NCBI GenBank assembly: GCA_965215705.1
Contig: CBDCEE010000008.1
Coordinates: 310,001-374,000, forward strand
Length of the DNA: 64,000 bases
DNA from: JAAXPZ01 sp965215705
Lineage (GTDB): Bacteria; Campylobacterota; Campylobacteria; Campylobacterales; Sulfurovaceae
Reading direction: 5' to 3'
This document shows, piece by piece, positions 60,023 through 64,000 of this stretch (positions are counted from its first letter, which is position 1; each line of letters starts with the position of its first letter). Made by a program: the position numbers and the translations under genes. The notes below the pieces were generated by a model that saw only the letters and a list, made by a program, of their open reading frames with translations, was not told where the DNA came from and ran no database searches.

Positions 60023-61705
60023 TTATCTGATTCTTGCGCCGTTTCTCTCTATTTTGGTCAAGCGTTTGGCAGGTACTCTGAAAGAAGCCTTTTTATGTCC
60101 CACAGTAGATTCATAGACGATCTGTTCGTACATATAGACATCATAGAAAAAATGATCTTTGCCTTTATCTCGTCGAACAGTCTGGTAGAGTACATGTACC
60201 GGTATGGATCGTTTGAGTCTAATCGTTGTAGGCTTGTTGCTGTCAAATATCTTTTGTAGGTTTGATTTAGAATAACTGTTGCCTGCATTGTTTAGCAAAG
60301 CATACATAAAGTCATAAGGTTTTTGTACACGCATACAGCCGGAACTATACACCCTATAGCGGTATTTGAAAAGAGACTTGTTGTCTGTATCATGCAGATA
60401 CACAGCATATTTGTTAGGGAACATAAATTTGACTCTTCCCAGAGCATTTTTTTCACTGGGAAACTGAACAAATCGGTAAGGGATCGCCTTTTTGTTATGT
60501 GCATAACTAAACAGCTTGCTCAAATTCAAAGGAGACTCTTTGGCACCCTTTTTATAGGAGGTAAAGACATGTATATTGTGCTCTTTTAGGTAGTTCGGGT
60601 CTTTTTTGAGAACAGGAATCAAATCTCTTCGTACCAGGTTATTGGTGATCGTCCATGTAGGATTGAGTACCAGATACTCTATTTTATCATTGAAGAGGGG
60701 TGTGGGTCTGTCTATCCGACCTACGATGATATCACTCTCAAAAGCCATTCGCCCACCCTGATAATACCTAAGCTTGAATTCTGGTATATTGATCTGTACA
60801 TGGTTGGCACCAAGTCGATGAGGCTGAAGTTTGAGCATATCTAGATTGGTGATGATTTTTTGAGTATACTCTTTTTTACTGGTGTTGAGGTACTTGATCA
60901 CTTTATTATCTATGTAGTCACCCTTGGCAAGGTTGAAACGGGCTTTAAATTTTTGAATGGCACGGCTTAAGCTACTTGTATAGCCTGTACCCGTACTCTC
61001 ATTCTTTGGGAAGTCTCCTGTAAACTTCAGCAATTTTTTGATCGTTCTGATTCTACTGTCAGTACGACCTCGCTTGAGTGTTTTTCCAAAAGGGATCTTG
61101 GAGAACTTCGGCATATTTCTATACCGCTCCAGCATACTTACCAAAGGCTTGTATTGCTCAATAAGCGGTAGGAGAGTAGTAAGGTATCCCTTGATGTTCT
61201 TTTGGGTGATCGATCCCAATATAGCCGTTGCAGAAGGCATAGACCGTGGATGGATCTCCCAGGTCGCCCGCACATCCTGAGAGGCTTTGAGGTTATGAAG
61301 CTTACGTTTGACCAGTGACCAGTCCACATCCCCTACACGGATAAAATGTATCAGTTTGAGATAGCTTTCTGTAACAAGGATATCCAGCTTTTCGAGATCT
61401 TTTTGCGTGGATGAGCCGCTGTCCATAGCAAATGCCAGGTCGATGATCTTGTCCTGATTAAACTGTTTATACTTATAGTTAAACTGGGGATTTCCCAGTG
61501 CATCTATCACTTGGGCAAATTGTTTGGCATTGCTCTCTCCTACCCATAGAGGCCTGTATCCATTGGCCTGGTACAGTGCAGTGACAGTGGCTCTACTGCC
61601 TGCAGTGACCGTGCTATTGATCTGGTTTTTGATATCGGGTAGTTTTTCAGCGAGGGTTGGCTGAAGGAGCAGTAGTGTAAAAAGTAATAGTTTCAAATAG
61701 TACAA
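60023..61705 (-). CDS. Periplasmic L,D-transpeptidase, YcbB/LdtD-like
   Basis: A 560-aa protein. From TTG 61705 it starts with a clean signal peptide (YYLKLLLFTLLLLQPTLA); AAAGGA lies six bases before this TTG, whereas the longer open frame begins inside thyX. A peptidoglycan-binding domain (about 210-285) is followed by the YkuD catalytic domain with YAVYLHDTDNKSLF and RVYSSGCMRVQKPYDF carrying the nucleophilic Cys. It forms 3-3 cross-links or trims cell-wall peptides. It follows thyX by 19 nt. Confidence 0.88.
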   Translation of the reverse strand: MYYLKLLLFTLLLLQPTLAEKLPDIKNQINSTVTAGSRATVTALYQANGYRPLWVGESNAKQFAQVIDALGNPQFNYKYKQFNQDKIIDLAFAMDSGSSTQKDLEKLDILVTESYLKLIHFIRVGDVDWSLVKRKLHNLKASQDVRATWEIHPRSMPSATAILGSITQKNIKGYLTTLLPLIEQYKPLVSMLERYRNMPKFSKIPFGKTLKRGRTDSRIRTIKKLLKFTGDFPKNESTGTGYTSSLSRAIQKFKARFNLAKGDYIDNKVIKYLNTSKKEYTQKIITNLDMLKLQPHRLGANHVQINIPEFKLRYYQGGRMAFESDIIVGRIDRPTPLFNDKIEYLVLNPTWTITNNLVRRDLIPVLKKDPNYLKEHNIHVFTSYKKGAKESPLNLSKLFSYAHNKKAIPYRFVQFPSEKNALGRVKFMFPNKYAVYLHDTDNKSLFKYRYRVYSSGCMRVQKPYDFMYALLNNAGNSYSKSNLQKIFDSNKPTTIRLKRSIPVHVLYQTVRRDKGKDHFFYDVYMYEQIVYESTVGHKKASFRVPAKRLTKIERNGARIR

Positions 61706-61724
61706 ATGATTTCCTTTGCTACGT

Positions 61725-62561
61725 TTATCTTTTATGTTTCTTATCAATGAGTCGAAGGTATTTGACAGGTGTGACCTTTTTCATCTCTTCCGCCAGCCAG
61801 CGTATCTGGAACCATGCCGCCCCGCTGTCTCGGAGATCAAAGTAGTTTTTGAGACTTCGGATATTGAAGGTGACCACCATATCTACCTTCCAGTTATCAG
61901 AGACGATATGTTTAAAACCATCTCCGACATTGCGTTTTTTCTTGCCGCTTTGAAGTGCCTCAAAGAGTCCTTGGGCATCTCCTTTGTATGTCTCTAGGAA
62001 GGGTAATGATGATTTTGCTACAGCATTATGAATGAAAGTGTTGTCTCTGTGATACTGGAAGAGGAGTTTATCATAGATCGCACGGATCTCTATCGCGAGG
62101 TACTCTGGATCGATGATCACAAACATATCCAGAGCTAACAGTTTTTCCAGGAAGAATCCAAATCCGTTCTCTGCTTCAAAAGAGGCGACAAAGGCATTGA
62201 TGATACCTGACATCGTATAGCGTGTGGAGCGTACAGAGATGGACTGGATCCTGTGGCGGGCATGCTCCTGTAGTACACCTCGACTGGTACCTTGTACCAG
62301 AAAGCTGAGTGTAGCGTGTTCGATGATAGAGTGGTGATGGTGTACCCAAGCAAGATTGGAGAGGAGTTCTGAATCCTCGATCTCATTGATAGCTTGGGTA
62401 TCGAGATGCTCCATCGCCTCCTTGATACAGGCATTTTCAGAGTTTTCAAAACTGTCATAGCAGGTACGTGCTGCGATCTCTGCCACGCCTAGCCCTGCTT
62501 CTTGCAAGAGGGAGACTTTTGGTTTTTGATAGGTTATTTGGTACATTTGGGTTTGGGTCAT
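61725..62561 (-). CDS. thyX: Flavin-dependent thymidylate synthase ThyX
   Basis: ThyX makes dTMP from dUMP with FAD and methylene-tetrahydrofolate. The 278-aa protein contains the family signature ARHRIQSISVRSTRYT (RHR-x7-S) at about residue 100, with HHHSIIEHATLSFLVQG before it and WFQIRWLAEEMKKV near the end. ThyX replaces ThyA in this phylum. It is divergent from dgt, another nucleotide-pool gene. Confidence 0.96.
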   Translation of the reverse strand: MTQTQMYQITYQKPKVSLLQEAGLGVAEIAARTCYDSFENSENACIKEAMEHLDTQAINEIEDSELLSNLAWVHHHHSIIEHATLSFLVQGTSRGVLQEHARHRIQSISVRSTRYTMSGIINAFVASFEAENGFGFFLEKLLALDMFVIIDPEYLAIEIRAIYDKLLFQYHRDNTFIHNAVAKSSLPFLETYKGDAQGLFEALQSGKKKRNVGDGFKHIVSDNWKVDMVVTFNIRSLKNYFDLRDSGAAWFQIRWLAEEMKKVTPVKYLRLIDKKHKR

Positions 62562-62619
62562 GGGTTACACCGTGATTAATTTTGATACAATTATAGCAAA
62601 ATTATTCAGGATAGTATTA

Positions 62620-63723
62620 ATGAAGCCAGAACAGCGATTCCATACCTTTGCAGAGGATTTTAGAGATCCCTACTCCAGAGACAGGGACAGGGTGATCCAC
62701 TGTAGCTCCTTTCGCAGGCTGGAGTACAAGACTCAGGTGTTTCTCAACCACGAGGGGGATTACTTTCGTACCCGTTTGACCCACTCGTTGGAGGTGAGCC
62801 AGATCGCGCGTACGCTTGCACGGATGCTCTCTCTCAACGAAACCTTGGCAGAGGTGATCGCACTCTCTCATGATCTGGGTCATACTCCTTTTGGACATGT
62901 TGGAGGAGATGAGCTGGATATCTTGCTCAAAGCAGAGGGGCATCCTTTGGGTTTTGAGCATAACTTCCAATCCTTTAGGGTACTGACCAAACTAGAAAAA
63001 CGCTACAAAGAGTTTGAGGGATTGAACTTGACCTTTGCGACGTTGGAGGGTGTATTGAAGCACTCCTATCCCTATAAAAAACCTTTTTTACAGAGCTTGG
63101 ACAAGCGGTTTGATCTGGAGAAACACCCCTCTCTGGAGGCGATGGTAGTGGATCATGCTGATGAGATCGCGTATACGTCACATGACATTGATGATGGGAT
63201 CAAGGTGGGGTTGATACGCTTTGAAGACCTTCTTGAGGATCCCTTATGTTTGAGAGTGGATGAGATGGTACAGCAGGAGGGTGTCTCCAGAGATGAGCAT
63301 CTCTACCGGCACCGTTTTGTAGCGGGCTTGATCAAGCTGCTGGTAGAGGACTTTATCGCGCACTCTACAGAGGGGGTGGCTCACTATCGTCAAGATAGAC
63401 CGATCACAGCCAGTTTGGATGCCACACTGCCTCTGCCCGTAGGCTTTTCCAAAGAGACGGCTACGCAGCTTAAAAGACTCAAAAAACTGCTCTTTACCAA
63501 ACTCTATCGCCATGAGAAGATCGTGAGCAAAATGTATGCAGGCAAGCAGTGTATACGAGGTCTATATCATGCATATAGGGAAGAGGTGGATCTTCTACCA
63601 CCCAGACAGAAGGCACTTTTGGAAGAGAGAGCAGCGCATAGAGTTGTGGCAGACTATATCGCTTCTATGACAGACAGATATGCCCTGAAAATGTATCACG
63701 AACTCAATGGATTTTCTAACTAG
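62620..63723 (+). CDS. dgt: Deoxyguanosinetriphosphate triphosphohydrolase-like HD protein
   Basis: A 367-aa HD-domain phosphohydrolase. The metal site is visible as H in RTRLTHSLEVSQIAR, HD in IALSHDLGHTPFGHVGGDEL, and D in DHADEIAYTSHDIDD. Family members hydrolyse dGTP or other dNTPs to nucleoside and triphosphate and tune nucleotide pools. ATG 62620 (MKPEQRFHTFAEDFRDPYSR) is chosen as the conserved start; the longer frame would overlap thyX. Confidence 0.9.
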   Translation: MKPEQRFHTFAEDFRDPYSRDRDRVIHCSSFRRLEYKTQVFLNHEGDYFRTRLTHSLEVSQIARTLARMLSLNETLAEVIALSHDLGHTPFGHVGGDELDILLKAEGHPLGFEHNFQSFRVLTKLEKRYKEFEGLNLTFATLEGVLKHSYPYKKPFLQSLDKRFDLEKHPSLEAMVVDHADEIAYTSHDIDDGIKVGLIRFEDLLEDPLCLRVDEMVQQEGVSRDEHLYRHRFVAGLIKLLVEDFIAHSTEGVAHYRQDRPITASLDATLPLPVGFSKETATQLKRLKKLLFTKLYRHEKIVSKMYAGKQCIRGLYHAYREEVDLLPPRQKALLEERAAHRVVADYIASMTDRYALKMYHELNGFSN

Positions 63724-63736
63724 AAGAAAATTTCGA

Positions 63737-63742
63737 TATAAT
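63737..63742 (+). promoter_or_regulatory. -10 box of typA
   Basis: TATAAT lies 41 bp before the typA ATG, directly after the dgt stop. AGGAA precedes the start codon. Confidence 0.5.
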
Positions 63743-63783
63743 GCGCGAAATTCAATAGAGTTACTTTTATTTTAGGAATACTT

Positions 63784-64000
63784 ATGCAAAAGATTAAAAA
63801 CATTGCTGTGATCGCACACGTCGACCACGGTAAGACCACACTTGTAGATGAGCTGCTCCAGCAGTCAGGCACCTTCGCTGCACACCAGCATGTAGAAGAG
63901 AGAGCGATGGACAGCGATGCTATCGAAAAAGAGAGAGGTATTACGATCCTCTCCAAGAATACAGCGATCAATTATGGGGATCACAAGATCAACATTATTG
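63784..64000 (+). CDS. typA: Translational GTPase TypA/BipA (partial)
   Basis: Only the first 72 codons are in the window. The peptide MQKIKNIAVIAHVDHGKTTL has the G1 P-loop of translational GTPases, followed by QQSGTF and the switch I segment AMDSDAIEKERGITILSK, which is typical of TypA/BipA rather than EF-Tu or LepA. BipA helps large-subunit ribosome assembly and stress adaptation. Confidence 0.93.
   Translation, partial: MQKIKNIAVIAHVDHGKTTLVDELLQQSGTFAAHQHVEERAMDSDAIEKERGITILSKNTAINYGDHKINII

Overview
The window looks like a chromosome segment of a free-living member of the Campylobacterota, most like the Sulfurovum/Sulfurimonas group. The evidence is the ruvC-dnaA-dnaN arrangement with TTATTCACA/TCATTCACA-type DnaA boxes, futalosine-pathway menaquinone synthesis (mqnD), the cbb3 oxidase accessory protein CcoG, an NfnAB/SudAB-type transhydrogenase, a short MurB, ThyX, and a MutS7-type MutS with a C-terminal HNH domain. 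No rRNA, tRNA or CRISPR array was seen. Genus assignment is an inference.

Layout. 0-29 kb is mostly backbone: TetR regulator, suhB, a peroxiredoxin whose peroxidatic residue is encoded by TGA (probable selenoprotein), moaC, a resolvase-like regulator coupled to ccoG, an IS1595-type element between the tpx promoter and tpx, two peptidoglycan genes, mqnD, recA, a DUF2868/DUF3482 GTPase pair, nfnAB with a 46-bp tandem duplication at the gene junction, msrBA, infC-thrS, a TauE-like exporter, and an operon-like trio (Lpd-like, NifS-like and NifU-like) in which all three proteins have lost canonical catalytic residues. A ribbon-helix-helix/RelE toxin-antitoxin pair follows.

29-51 kb is accessory DNA, in several stretches clearly AT-richer than the flanks. 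It holds a large beta-helix lipoprotein, an IS21 element without a target duplication, and a defence-type operon read leftward: PLD-SNF2 helicase, DUF4391-like protein, AAA/DUF4143 ATPase, type III-like Mod methyltransferase, OLD-family ATPase/TOPRIM nuclease, and a PD-(D/E)XK nuclease cut by the IS21. Next comes a translationally coupled three-gene recombinase module (1385, 241 and 507 aa) resembling the GmtX/Y/Z modules of gammaproteobacterial defence islands, with a decayed fragment of a second copy beside it. The module abuts a mutS7 gene lacking its 5' end, so the island probably entered mutS7.

51-64 kb is backbone around the replication origin: mutS7, recJ-pyrG-dnaN-dnaA (leftward), oriC, ruvC, an L,D-transpeptidase, thyX, dgt and the start of typA/bipA. 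A 35-bp sequence occurs in two intergenic sites (thrS/tauE and downstream of ruvC). Function calls rest on motifs read by eye; no database search was run.
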